The notes under the pieces: model-generated
What the model was told of the DNA's origin: nothing
The model's input: only the letters and a program-made list of their open reading frames with translations
Database searches by the model: none
Translations under genes and position numbers: made by a program
Part shown: piece by piece, positions 42,639 to 51,409 of the stretch
Layout: every line of letters begins with the position of its first letter
Position numbering within the stretch: the stretch's first letter is position 1
Origin: Scybalomonas sp905214925
GTDB lineage: Bacteria > Bacillota > Clostridia > Lachnospirales > Lachnospiraceae
Direction: 5' to 3'
Assembly (NCBI GenBank): GCA_905214925.1
Contig: CAJMOB010000003.1
Span: 1-64,000 of the forward strand
DNA: 64,000 nt

Positions 42639-42676
42639 AATACCCTGCAAGTAAAATATCTTGCGGGGTATTTTTT
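42639..42676 (+). terminator. terminator of the HPr-like gene
   Basis: TACCCTGCAAG, loop, CTTGCGGGGTA followed by TTTTTT. Immediately right of it (42673-42714) is a second hairpin, TTTTCATGCGATA with TATCGCATGAAAA (18 of 20 paired with its inner part), without a T-run; it lies between the convergent HPr-like and thiI genes. Confidence 0.88.
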
Positions 42677-42764
42677 CATGCGATAGGAAATCTAAATTTC
42701 TTATCGCATGAAAAGGTACTATCACCAACAGTGGGCAACTCACACTTTTTATTCTCGTCTGCTT

Positions 42765-43952
42765 TTATCGTTCTCTCACTTGAATAATTTCTACTGTTTC
42801 AATGGCTTTTTTCATTAAATCATCAATGACATCTTTTAAGTTTTCTTCTGATTTTTTAATCACATTGATATTTGGCTTTGTTACAGGGTGTTTTGCAACA
42901 AAGATAGTACAACAGTCTTCAAATGGTAAAATTGAAGTTTCATAAGTATCAATCTTTTCTGAAATATCAATGATTTCTTGTTTATCCATTCCGATACAAG
43001 GACGGAATACTGGCATCGTACATACTTCATTTGTACAAGCAAGACTGTGCATTGTTTGAGAAGCTACTTGTCCAATGCTCTCTCCTGTGATTAAAGCCAA
43101 ATCTCCATTTTCTTTCGCCAAATGCTCTGCTATCTTCATCATATAGCGACGCATAATAATCGTCAACTCATCATGTGGACATTTTTCATAAATGGCTAAC
43201 TGAATATCTGTAAAGTTGACAACATGAAGGCGTACTGGACCTGAATATCTAGAAACAAGTCTTGCTAAATCAACAACTTTTTGTTTTGCACGTTCACTTG
43301 TGTAAGGAGGTGCATGGAAATAAGTGGCGTCAATTCCAACTCCACGTTTTGCGATCATATAACCTGCTACTGGACTATCGATTCCACCAGATAATAACAA
43401 CATAGCTCTTCCATTTGTTCCAACTGGCATTCCTCCTGGTCCTGGAATAATGGTGGAATAAATATACACCTTGGAACGAATTTCAATTGTCAAAAGTACA
43501 TCTGGGTTATGAACATCTACTTTTGTCTCTGGGAAATGAAGTAAGATCTGCTCTCCCATATCCGCATTAATTTCATTTGAATTTTTTGGATACTGTTTAT
43601 CCGCTCTTCTTGCATGAACTTTAAATGTAAAGTTTTTATCTGCATAGTTTTCCTCTACATAATGGCACACAACTTCTTTTAAATGTTCCCACTCTTTATT
43701 TTCTTCAATTACAACAGGACAAATACCTGTAATACCAAAGACACGTTTTAACGCGGTAACCGCTTCATCAAAATCGTATTCTCCATTAGCTTCTACAAAG
43801 ACACGTCCAGATTCTTTTCTCACTTCAAAATCACCAACTGGTGCGATGGCATGACGAATCTGTTTCATAAGAGCATCTTCGAACAGATAGCGGTTTTTCC
43901 CCTTAATACCAATTTCTGCATATTTAATCAGAAATGCTTTAAATTCTATCAT
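42765..43952 (-). CDS. thiI: tRNA 4-thiouridine synthase ThiI
   Basis: A 395-residue ThiI. N-terminal ferredoxin-like and THUMP domains at about 1-165, PP-loop adenylation domain with LLLSGGIDSPVAGYMIAKRG at about 181-200, and CIGMDKQEII. The C-terminal rhodanese domain of the enterobacterial enzyme is absent, the usual Firmicute form. It transfers sulfur to U8 of tRNA with a partner cysteine desulfurase, encoded 49 bp upstream. Confidence 0.94.
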   Translation of the reverse strand: MIEFKAFLIKYAEIGIKGKNRYLFEDALMKQIRHAIAPVGDFEVRKESGRVFVEANGEYDFDEAVTALKRVFGITGICPVVIEENKEWEHLKEVVCHYVEENYADKNFTFKVHARRADKQYPKNSNEINADMGEQILLHFPETKVDVHNPDVLLTIEIRSKVYIYSTIIPGPGGMPVGTNGRAMLLLSGGIDSPVAGYMIAKRGVGIDATYFHAPPYTSERAKQKVVDLARLVSRYSGPVRLHVVNFTDIQLAIYEKCPHDELTIIMRRYMMKIAEHLAKENGDLALITGESIGQVASQTMHSLACTNEVCTMPVFRPCIGMDKQEIIDISEKIDTYETSILPFEDCCTIFVAKHPVTKPNINVIKKSEENLKDVIDDLMKKAIETVEIIQVRER

Positions 43953-44001
43953 GTAAAATCTCCTTTTATTTCTCTTTTTCTTTTATTTTTTCGTATTTTT
44001 C

Positions 44002-45144
44002 TTATCTTCTTGTAAATCTTCGAAGCACAGGAACTAATTCCTTTAAACATTGAACTGCAAAATCCACTTCTTCTTCTGTTGTAAAAATAGAAAGACTAAA
44101 GCGCAATGTTGATTCCCAATGGCTTTTATCAAGTCCAATTGCCTTTAACGTTCCACTAATCGCTGGGTGATTGGAAGAACAAGCAGATCCAGAAGAAACA
44201 TAAACACCTTTTTCTTCTAATGCGTGTAAAAGCACTTCACTGCGAACTCCAGGAAAACTAATACTAATAATATGTGGTGCTTCTCCAGAATTATTTGTCA
44301 CATTTTCAATTTCAGAAACACCTTTGATAAGACGTTCTTTTAATGTGTTTAATTTTTCTATTTTTTCCTCATGGTTTTCATACATGAATTTGGATGCCAA
44401 AGACAATCCTGCAATTGCTGGAACATTTTCCGTTCCTGAACGCATTCCTTTTTGTTGCCCTCCACCAAAAAGAATCGGTTGAATTTTCGTTTTATCTTTG
44501 ATATAGAGAAATCCGCTTCCTTTTGGCCCATGAATTTTATGACCACTAACTGACAATAAGTCAACTTTCGCCCTCTTTGGATAGATTTTTAGCTTTCCGT
44601 ATGCTTGAATGGCATCTACATGAAATAAAATATCCTCTCGATAGCTTTTAATTATCTTTCCTATTTCCTCAATCGGCTGAATCGAACCAATTTCATTATT
44701 AACATACATAATAGAAACTAAAACCGTCTCATCGGTCAATGCTTCTTTTAACGCATCTAGCTTTACAATTCCATGCTCATCCACTGGTAAGTATGTGATT
44801 TGAAATCCTTCTTTCTCTAAATGCATCAATGGCTCATAAACTGAGGCATGCTCGATTCTTGTTGTAATAATATGTTTTCCTCTTCTTTGATTGGCATAAG
44901 CGCTTCCAATCAGTGCCATATTGTTGGATTCGGTACCACCAGAAGTAAATACGATTTCTTTTGGTTCTACTTTTAAAAATTTGGCAATGGTTTCCTTTGC
45001 CTCTTTGATATACTGCTCTGCTTCGACTCCTTTTTTATGCAAGGAAGATGGGTTTCCAAAATCTTCCTCCATCACTTTTCCCATTAAATCTTTCACTTGT
45101 GGAAAGACAAAGGTTGTAGCCGCATTATCAAGATATGCTTCCAT
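44002..45144 (-). CDS. cysteine desulfurase (NifS/IscS-like), ThiI partner
   Basis: A 380-residue PLP enzyme. PLP lysine in SVSGHKIHGPKG at about 200, persulfide Cys in SSGSACSS at about 325, and the YLDNAATT start. Its place immediately upstream of thiI corresponds to the YrvO/NifZ-type desulfurases that feed ThiI. It makes persulfide sulfur from cysteine, supplied perhaps by the importer at 4-7 kb. Confidence 0.93.
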   Translation of the reverse strand: MEAYLDNAATTFVFPQVKDLMGKVMEEDFGNPSSLHKKGVEAEQYIKEAKETIAKFLKVEPKEIVFTSGGTESNNMALIGSAYANQRRGKHIITTRIEHASVYEPLMHLEKEGFQITYLPVDEHGIVKLDALKEALTDETVLVSIMYVNNEIGSIQPIEEIGKIIKSYREDILFHVDAIQAYGKLKIYPKRAKVDLLSVSGHKIHGPKGSGFLYIKDKTKIQPILFGGGQQKGMRSGTENVPAIAGLSLASKFMYENHEEKIEKLNTLKERLIKGVSEIENVTNNSGEAPHIISISFPGVRSEVLLHALEEKGVYVSSGSACSSNHPAISGTLKAIGLDKSHWESTLRFSLSIFTTEEEVDFAVQCLKELVPVLRRFTRR

Positions 45145-45160
45145 TTTCTTTTCTCCTGTA

Positions 45161-45898
45161 TTATTCTTCTAATTCAAACATTAGAATACTCAATATTGCA
45201 AGCCCTGCTGTCTCCGTTCTCAAAATACGTTTTCCTAATGTCATAATTTCAAATCCTGCTTCTTTTGCCTGTTCGATTTCACTATCATCAAAACCGCCTT
45301 CTGGCCCAATATAAATTCCGATACTCTTTACACCATGAAGCCCTTTTACAAGATCCCTTGCATAAGAAATCCCTCTTGCATCTTCATAGGGAACAATACA
45401 ACGCTCCATTGTTTTTCCATAATTTAATGCTTCTTTCCAACTCATTGGCATCAAAACAGTAGGAATGACACTTCTCTTTGCTTGTTTTGCTGCACTAAGA
45501 GCGATAGCATTAAACCGTTCTATCTTTTTATCTGCCTTCTTTGGTTCAATTTTCGCAATCGAACGTTTCATGGAAACAGGCACGATTTCACTCGCTCCAA
45601 GTTCTACTGCCTTTTGAATGATGAGCTCTAATTTATCAGACTTTGGAATTCCTTGAAATAGCGTGATTTTCACTGGTAATTCTTTACTCTCTTCCACTCT
45701 CTCTTTCACACAGGCGATCACTTGATCCTCTTCTAACTTATCAATTATACAATAATACTCCCTCTCCTGTCCATCACTAATTGCGATCTCTTCTCCAATT
45801 CTCATTCTTAATACATTTTTAATATGATTGACATCACTTCCTGTAATCACAATTTCTTGTTCACCAATTTGAGACGGTTCCACAAAAAAACGATACAT
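45161..45898 (-). CDS. rsmE: 16S rRNA m3U1498 methyltransferase
   Basis: A 245-residue RsmE of the SPOUT class: N-terminal PUA-like domain (HIKNVLRMRIGEEIAISDG) and C-terminal knot with IGPEGGFDDSEIEQA and LGKRILRTETAGLAIL. It methylates U1498 in 16S rRNA. It commonly follows prmA, which is encoded two genes upstream here. Confidence 0.94.
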   Translation of the reverse strand: MYRFFVEPSQIGEQEIVITGSDVNHIKNVLRMRIGEEIAISDGQEREYYCIIDKLEEDQVIACVKERVEESKELPVKITLFQGIPKSDKLELIIQKAVELGASEIVPVSMKRSIAKIEPKKADKKIERFNAIALSAAKQAKRSVIPTVLMPMSWKEALNYGKTMERCIVPYEDARGISYARDLVKGLHGVKSIGIYIGPEGGFDDSEIEQAKEAGFEIMTLGKRILRTETAGLAILSILMFELEE

Positions 45899-45909
45899 AT
45901 TTTCTTCTC

Positions 45910-46602
45910 CTATTGTTTCTTCTCAATTTTATTTCGGATCTCTTGCATACGAAAATCCATACTGCTAATAGCATCCGCACATTCTTTTAATTCTCTCGAA
46001 ATTTCCTCGGAATTTTCTACATCTTTTTTATATTTCAATTTATGTTCTAAACTCGCCCAAAAATCCATGGCTATCGTTCGCAACTGAACTTCCACCTTCA
46101 TATATTTTTTCTGTTCTGCCAAAAAGATTGGCACTTCTAAAATTAAATGTAAACTTCGATATCCATTTTCCTTCGGATTTTTTATATAATCCTTTTTCTC
46201 CACAATTCGAATATCATCTTGTTGGATTAACATAGCTTCAATTGCATAAATATCTTCTGGAAAAGAACATACAACACGAATTCCTGCAACATCAAATAAG
46301 TTTCTCTCTATATTTTCAACAGAAAGTGCATATCCTTTTCGCTTCATTTTTTCTACGATACTAAGGGGTTCTTTTAGTCTTGACTCAATGGCTTCAAATG
46401 GATTTCTGCTATATTTTAATGTAAACTCTTTATTCAAAATTTTCAATCTGTTTTTTACTTCCATTAAAGCGCACTCATATTGCATCATCAGCTCTAGAAA
46501 TGGTTTCGCTTTCTCTAAAATAATTTCTGGATGTTCAATGTTTAAAATATCATTTATTTCGAAATTTTCAATCTGTTCTTCTATTTTCTTTTTTTCTTCC
46601 AC
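45910..46602 (-). CDS. small alarmone synthetase, (p)ppGpp synthetase domain
   Basis: A 230-residue RelA/SpoT synthetase-only protein. Motifs DVAGIRVVCSF, KNPKENGYRSLH and VEVQLRTIAMDFWASLEHKLKYK are intact, so it should make (p)ppGpp or pGpp. No hydrolase, TGS or ACT domain, as in RelP/RelQ (YwaC/YjbM). It stands between prmA and rsmE, an unusual insertion in that pair as far as I know. Confidence 0.92.
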   Translation of the reverse strand: MEEKKKIEEQIENFEINDILNIEHPEIILEKAKPFLELMMQYECALMEVKNRLKILNKEFTLKYSRNPFEAIESRLKEPLSIVEKMKRKGYALSVENIERNLFDVAGIRVVCSFPEDIYAIEAMLIQQDDIRIVEKKDYIKNPKENGYRSLHLILEVPIFLAEQKKYMKVEVQLRTIAMDFWASLEHKLKYKKDVENSEEISRELKECADAISSMDFRMQEIRNKIEKKQ

Positions 46603-46658
46603 AGTTCCCCAAATCCTTTCTCTTTTTGTATTTTTCTTTTCTCCTCAACCCTCCATAA

Positions 46659-46687
46659 GAAAAAAGCATGATCCCTTCCATCATGCC
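46659..46687 (-). terminator. terminator after prmA
   Basis: Minus strand GCATGAT, seven-base loop, ATCATGC, TTTTTTCTT, about 18 bp past the prmA stop. It separates prmA from the alarmone synthetase gene. Confidence 0.85.
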
Positions 46688-46704
46688 TCTTTCTTATCAT
46701 TCCG

Positions 46705-47670
46705 TTATTTATTTTTTGGTCTCGCTGTAATGGATACCCATTCTCCTAAATGTTGAATTTCAAGAATTTCCATATCATTGGAAAGGATTGCTTCTTTTAC
46801 CTCTTCTTCTTTTGTATTAATAATACCTGAAGTAATGAAAATTCCACCTTTCTTTAAATGAGGGGTCACTTTACCAGACAATGGACAAATAACATCGGCT
46901 AAAATATTGGCTACTACAATGTCATAGCAATCATAACCAATTTCATCTTGGAATGATTCATCTTCTAAAATATTTCCTTGAATGGCTTTTAATTGTTCTT
47001 CCGTCACATCGTTAATGGCCATATTTTCTTTTGTAGCAATAATAGCATTTGGATCAATATCGATGCCCAATGCTTCTTTTACCCCTAATTTAATAGCAAT
47101 AATGGATAAAATACCGCTTCCACATCCAGCATCTAAAATCTTTGTTTCTGGCTTGATATATTTTTTTAATTGGGAAATACAAAGTCTTGTTGTCTCATGA
47201 GAACCTGTACCAAAAGCAGTTCCTGGATCAATTTGAATAACCAAATCTCCTTCTTTCTGATCGGTTAGTTCTTCCCATGTTGGCTTAATCACAATATTTT
47301 CATCAAGGCGAAATGGTTTAAAATACTGTTTCCAATTATTAATCCAGTCTTTATCTTCCGTTTCTCCAAATGTAATTTTCCCTGTTCCAATTGGGAAAAA
47401 CTCGCTAATTTCTTTTAGCTTTTCTTCGATCTGTTTTGCTAACGCTTCTAAATCTTGATCTTCTTCTATATAACAATTGATTTTTGCCGTTCCATCATCT
47501 GGTGCAATTTCATCTGGCAATAAATCTACATACATCGTCTTTCTATCTTCTTCTGTTAAAGGCACATGATCTTCAACTTCAATACCTTCTACCCCTAACT
47601 CTCCTAATTCATAGCTTATCATATCCGTTGCAGCTGTTGTTGTCTCAATGGTGAGTTTCTTCCATTTCAT
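46705..47670 (-). CDS. prmA: ribosomal protein L11 methyltransferase
   Basis: A 321-residue PrmA. N-terminal substrate-binding domain to about 130, then a SAM methyltransferase with GTGSHETTRLC, LDAGCGSGILSI and VVANILADVI motifs. It trimethylates ribosomal protein L11. A 371-bp gap upstream carries two hairpin elements. Confidence 0.94.
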   Translation of the reverse strand: MKWKKLTIETTTAATDMISYELGELGVEGIEVEDHVPLTEEDRKTMYVDLLPDEIAPDDGTAKINCYIEEDQDLEALAKQIEEKLKEISEFFPIGTGKITFGETEDKDWINNWKQYFKPFRLDENIVIKPTWEELTDQKEGDLVIQIDPGTAFGTGSHETTRLCISQLKKYIKPETKILDAGCGSGILSIIAIKLGVKEALGIDIDPNAIIATKENMAINDVTEEQLKAIQGNILEDESFQDEIGYDCYDIVVANILADVICPLSGKVTPHLKKGGIFITSGIINTKEEEVKEAILSNDMEILEIQHLGEWVSITARPKNK

Positions 47671-47830
47671 AAATCATTACTCCTTCACTTTCTGCATCAT
47701 TTTTATTTTAACAAATAGTTTTTCTCTTTATCTGTTATTTTTTATTCGTATTTATTATACTGAATTCTTCCTCTTATGTCCAATAGGAATCTTCCAAAGT
47801 GCAATATAGCAAAGTTTTTGATAATAGAAC

Positions 47831-47887
47831 AAAGTGTGCGTTGCACATTCTTTGCGACTTTCGGTCACTCCTAGCAACGTACACTTT
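47831..47887. repeat. hairpin repeat, copy 2
   Basis: Arms AAAGTGTGCGTTGC and GCAACGTACACTTT (13 of 14 paired). Related to the hairpin at 28126-28178: shared AAAGTG, TTGCA, TAGCAA and CACTTTGCC ends but a different loop. It occupies part of the gap between prmA and the isomerase-kinase gene; a short open frame across it is spurious. Confidence 0.7.
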
Positions 47888-47894
47888 GCCGCGC

Positions 47895-47944
47895 GCGAGC
47901 AATTTCCTACAACATAAAATAAGCTATTATAGAAAATTGCTCGC
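47895..47944. repeat. second hairpin with a competing partner
   Basis: Arms GCGAGCAATTTCCTA and TAGAAAATTGCTCGC (14 of 15 paired). The right part AAGCTATTATAG (47921-47932) can instead pair with CTATAATAGCTATT at 47977-47990. So two mutually exclusive hairpins can form in the transcript of the isomerase-kinase gene 3' region. Confidence 0.6.
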
Positions 47945-48041
47945 ACAAAATGTCTCTGTCTTATATGCTCATTTCCTATAATAGCTATTATTTTAACGAA
48001 ATAAAAAATGCATTAGGAAGACTCTGCCATCAATCCAACAA

Positions 48042-49946
48042 TTAACAGAAAATCAAATTAGAAGCTCCAATCATTCCAGCATCATTTCCCAAGGATGCCA
48101 TTTTTAATTCTGGAAGTTCTCCATGTGCCTTTCCAAAACACATCGTTTCTAACATTTCTCGAATTGGTGCAAGTAAATTTTCCCCTTGGATAGAAATGCC
48201 GCCACCAATTACAATAAGCTGTGGTCGGAATAAATTCACAAGATTGGCAATTCCGGTTGCTAATTTTTTGCGATAACGCTCCAATAATTCTTTGGAAATT
48301 CTATCCCCTTCTTGTTCCCCTTCAAAAATCATTTCTGGTGTTAAATTATTGCAGTCATACTTACATTTTTCCCAAAGAACACTTTCCTTTTCCTGTTCCA
48401 TACTGCGTTTTCCATCTCGAATTAATGCTGTTGCAGATACATAAGCCTCCAAGCACCCTTTTCTTCCACAAGAACAAGGTTCTCCATCTTCTACAATCAC
48501 ACAATGTCCAAGCTCGCTACCTCCCATTAATTTTCCATCATACAACTTTCCATCGATAGCGATACCTCCTCCCACACCAGTTCCTAATGTGAGCATAACA
48601 ACATCCTCATATTGTTTTCCACTTCCTCCTGCCATTTCTCCTAACAAAGCGCAGTCAGCGTCATTGGCAATGGCAATTGGAATTGGTAAATACTGTTCTA
48701 ACTCTTTTTGAAGTGGAACATTTTCCCACAAGATGTTATTGGAGTATAAAACGATTCCATTTTTCTTATCCACCGTTCCCGGAACTCCAACACCGACACC
48801 AATGCATTGATCTAGTGCTATGTTTTCTTGCTGTAATAAGTTCTGGATTTGTTTTCCAATTTCTTTTACTACTTCTTTCCATGGTTGTTTTGCATTTGTC
48901 TGAAAAGACGTTTTTGCAAACAGTTGTTGCTCTGTATTAATAAGACCTATTTTTGTCATCGTTCCACCGATATCAACACCAATTCGAATTGGATTTGCTT
49001 TTTCTCCGATCGTTGTGACAAGTGCCTCACAACTTCCTTTCACCTCATAAGTCCCACTGCCTGCTTCTAGGAAGAAGCTATCTCCTTTTTGGTAGGAAAG
49101 AATGGTATCACCACACTGGATCGTGCCTTCTCCTTCCATGATTAAAATATGAGCAAAGGATTCCTTTCCAATCACTCCTGATAATTGATTCGTAATCGTT
49201 CCATCTAAATACAATCGATCGACACGGAAATAGTCACATTCCGCCACATGTGGATAACTACTTTTGCTTTTTATAATTGGAACTCGCTCTGTAACAGCTA
49301 ACGCCTTTTCAATATGTAAATCTCTCTTTTTCCCATCTTTTCCCACTCGTCCATAGTCATAGACACGATACGTTACATTGGAATTTTGTTGAATTTCTGC
49401 AATAACAATATCCTTTCCAATGGCATGAATCGTTCCTGCCTCAATAAAAAGAATATCACCCTTTTGCACATAAACTTTATTTAATACTTCTAATAAAGTA
49501 CCTTCTTTAATTCTTTTTGCAAATTCTTCTTTTGTAATCTCTTCTTTAAATCCATAATAAAGATAAGCCCCTGGTTTGCAATCCATAATGTACCACATTT
49601 CCGTTTTTCCATACTGCCCTTCATTTTTTAAAGCATAGGCATTGTTTGGATGTACTTGAATGGATAGATTGTCCTTTGCATCAATCAATTTAATTAGCAC
49701 TGGAAAGTTTAAAAATCTTTTACAATTTTCTCCAAGAATTTCCTTTCCTCTTTTTTCAATATAATCAGGAAGGCTCATCCCCGTCTCCTCTCCGCTTGCA
49801 AGAACAGAAGAACCATCTGGATGACAAGATAATTCCCAGCTTTCTGCCAAAATCTCTCCCTCATACTTTTTATGATATTCTTCTACAAGGCGATGTCCAC
49901 CCCACAAATAATCTTTGAAACTTGGATTTAGTTTTAATAATGCCAT
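48042..49946 (-). CDS. phosphomannose isomerase fused to a ROK-family sugar kinase
   Basis: A 634-residue fusion. Residues 1 to about 315 are a type I phosphomannose isomerase with zinc ligands in QVHP (97-100), Glu116 and His173 (EAGTIHAIGKD) and the Arg of VYDYGRVGKDG. Residues about 321-634 are a ROK kinase: phosphate loop DIGGTMTK at 325-332, catalytic Asp429 in NDADCA, zinc site His481 and Cys491, 493, 498 (CSCGRKGCLE). Both halves keep all key residues. It converts mannose-6-phosphate to fructose-6-phosphate and phosphorylates free glucose or mannose. It closes the mannan operon, whose phosphorylases release mannose-1-phosphate and free glucose. Confidence 0.9.
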   Translation of the reverse strand: MALLKLNPSFKDYLWGGHRLVEEYHKKYEGEILAESWELSCHPDGSSVLASGEETGMSLPDYIEKRGKEILGENCKRFLNFPVLIKLIDAKDNLSIQVHPNNAYALKNEGQYGKTEMWYIMDCKPGAYLYYGFKEEITKEEFAKRIKEGTLLEVLNKVYVQKGDILFIEAGTIHAIGKDIVIAEIQQNSNVTYRVYDYGRVGKDGKKRDLHIEKALAVTERVPIIKSKSSYPHVAECDYFRVDRLYLDGTITNQLSGVIGKESFAHILIMEGEGTIQCGDTILSYQKGDSFFLEAGSGTYEVKGSCEALVTTIGEKANPIRIGVDIGGTMTKIGLINTEQQLFAKTSFQTNAKQPWKEVVKEIGKQIQNLLQQENIALDQCIGVGVGVPGTVDKKNGIVLYSNNILWENVPLQKELEQYLPIPIAIANDADCALLGEMAGGSGKQYEDVVMLTLGTGVGGGIAIDGKLYDGKLMGGSELGHCVIVEDGEPCSCGRKGCLEAYVSATALIRDGKRSMEQEKESVLWEKCKYDCNNLTPEMIFEGEQEGDRISKELLERYRKKLATGIANLVNLFRPQLIVIGGGISIQGENLLAPIREMLETMCFGKAHGELPELKMASLGNDAGMIGASNLIFC

Positions 49947-50026
49947 ACTTTTCCTTTCAACTCCTATCGTTCCCTACCTTTTATTGTTGTAGTTTTTAAT
50001 AAATTTTTTATCCTACGTTTTTCTTC

Positions 50027-51382
50027 TTACAAATTTTCACCATTTGTTTTGATCGTTGTTTGATACCAATAAGCAGAGTCTTTTAAAATCCGTTTTTGTG
50101 TGTTGTAATCCACATAAATTAATCCAAATCGTTCATTATAACCACATGCCCATTCAAAATTATCCATAAGAGACCATTGAAAATATCCGCGAATATCCAC
50201 ACCATCTTCTTTGGCTTTTTTCACTTGCCCTAAATATCTAGCTAAAAAGTCAATCCGATTTGGATCGTGCACTTTTCCATCAAGGGAAATGACATCATGG
50301 CAAGACAACCCATTTTCTGTAATATAAATCGGTTTTTGATAGCGTTCGTATAAAAATTTTGGCCCCCAGTAAAGACATTCTGGAGTAATCGGCCAGCCCA
50401 TAGCTGTTTTTGGAAATCCTTCATATCGTTTTACTTCTTCTGATTTTCCATCGTTTCCCATACGAATACATTTTCCGTTGTAAATATTTTGTCCATAGAA
50501 ATCGATTGGCTCTGAAATTAATTTCAAGTCGCTCTCTTTGATGTTTGGTAAATATTCTCGATAACGTTCCATTCCTTCTTCTGGATATTGTCCTTTTAAA
50601 ATAGGATCTGACCACCAAGCCACATTCCATGTCCAGTTGTTGCTATCTTCATTGATACCGAATAAATGCTGTCTTGCGGCTTCTATATCTTCTTCTTTTT
50701 CTGTTGCTGGATAACTCATCGTTCCTGTAGGTGCATATCCAATTTCAATGTTTTGTTTTGCATACTGTCGCAACATTTGCACCGCTCTTCCATGCGCCAT
50801 CAGTACATGATGAGCCATTAAAAAAGTATCTTTTACTGGCACTTTTAATCCAGGGGCGTGTTCTCCATTTAAAAATCCAAGCCCAATAAAGCACTGTGGT
50901 TCATTGAAGGTAAAGAAATATTTTACTTGATCGCTAAAGTTCTCGGTTACGACTTTGGCATAATAACCAAACCACTCTACAAACTCTGGATTCATAAATC
51001 CACCTTTTTTATATAACTCATAAGGTAACTCCCAGTGATAAAGTGTAATATATGGCTCAATTTCATTTTTCTTTAATTCTTCAATTAATTCCTTATAAAA
51101 GCGGATTCCTTCTTGATTGACTGCCCCGATTCCATCTGGAAGAATTCTCGCCCAGTTAATGGAAAAACGATAGGCTTGTAGTCCGATTTCTTTCATCAAT
51201 GCAACATCTTCTCGAAACCGATGATAATGATCACAAGCGATATCTCCTGTATGACCATTATAAATTTTTCCTTTTTCTCTTACATAAACGTCCCAAATGT
51301 TGAGTCCTTTTCCCCCTTCTTGAAAAGCTCCTTCAATTTGATAAGAGCTCGTTGCAGCACCAAAGACAAATGGCTGTTTCAT
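50027..51382 (-). CDS. GH1 beta-glucosidase
   Basis: A 451-residue GH1 enzyme with acid/base Glu in TFNEP (about 161) and nucleophile in IYITENG (about 362). The C-terminal region SLMDNFEWACGYNERFGLIYVD has the Glu-Trp pair that binds the unphosphorylated 4/6-OH in beta-glucosidases, in contrast to KKRYG in the two phospho-enzymes of this window. In the mannan operon it would trim beta-glucosyl residues from gluco-manno-oligosaccharides or cleave cellobiose. Start at ATG 51382, seven bases after AGGAGG; GTG one codon earlier is possible. Confidence 0.92.
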   Translation of the reverse strand: MKQPFVFGAATSSYQIEGAFQEGGKGLNIWDVYVREKGKIYNGHTGDIACDHYHRFREDVALMKEIGLQAYRFSINWARILPDGIGAVNQEGIRFYKELIEELKKNEIEPYITLYHWELPYELYKKGGFMNPEFVEWFGYYAKVVTENFSDQVKYFFTFNEPQCFIGLGFLNGEHAPGLKVPVKDTFLMAHHVLMAHGRAVQMLRQYAKQNIEIGYAPTGTMSYPATEKEEDIEAARQHLFGINEDSNNWTWNVAWWSDPILKGQYPEEGMERYREYLPNIKESDLKLISEPIDFYGQNIYNGKCIRMGNDGKSEEVKRYEGFPKTAMGWPITPECLYWGPKFLYERYQKPIYITENGLSCHDVISLDGKVHDPNRIDFLARYLGQVKKAKEDGVDIRGYFQWSLMDNFEWACGYNERFGLIYVDYNTQKRILKDSAYWYQTTIKTNGENL

Positions 51383-51409
51383 CACATTTCCTCCTAATTT
51401 TTCGTAACG

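Noticed and set aside
47755..47946. 63-codon minus-strand frame in the prmA upstream gap
   Set aside because: It runs through a hairpin repeat, lacks a convincing ribosome binding site and recurs only as part of the repeat.
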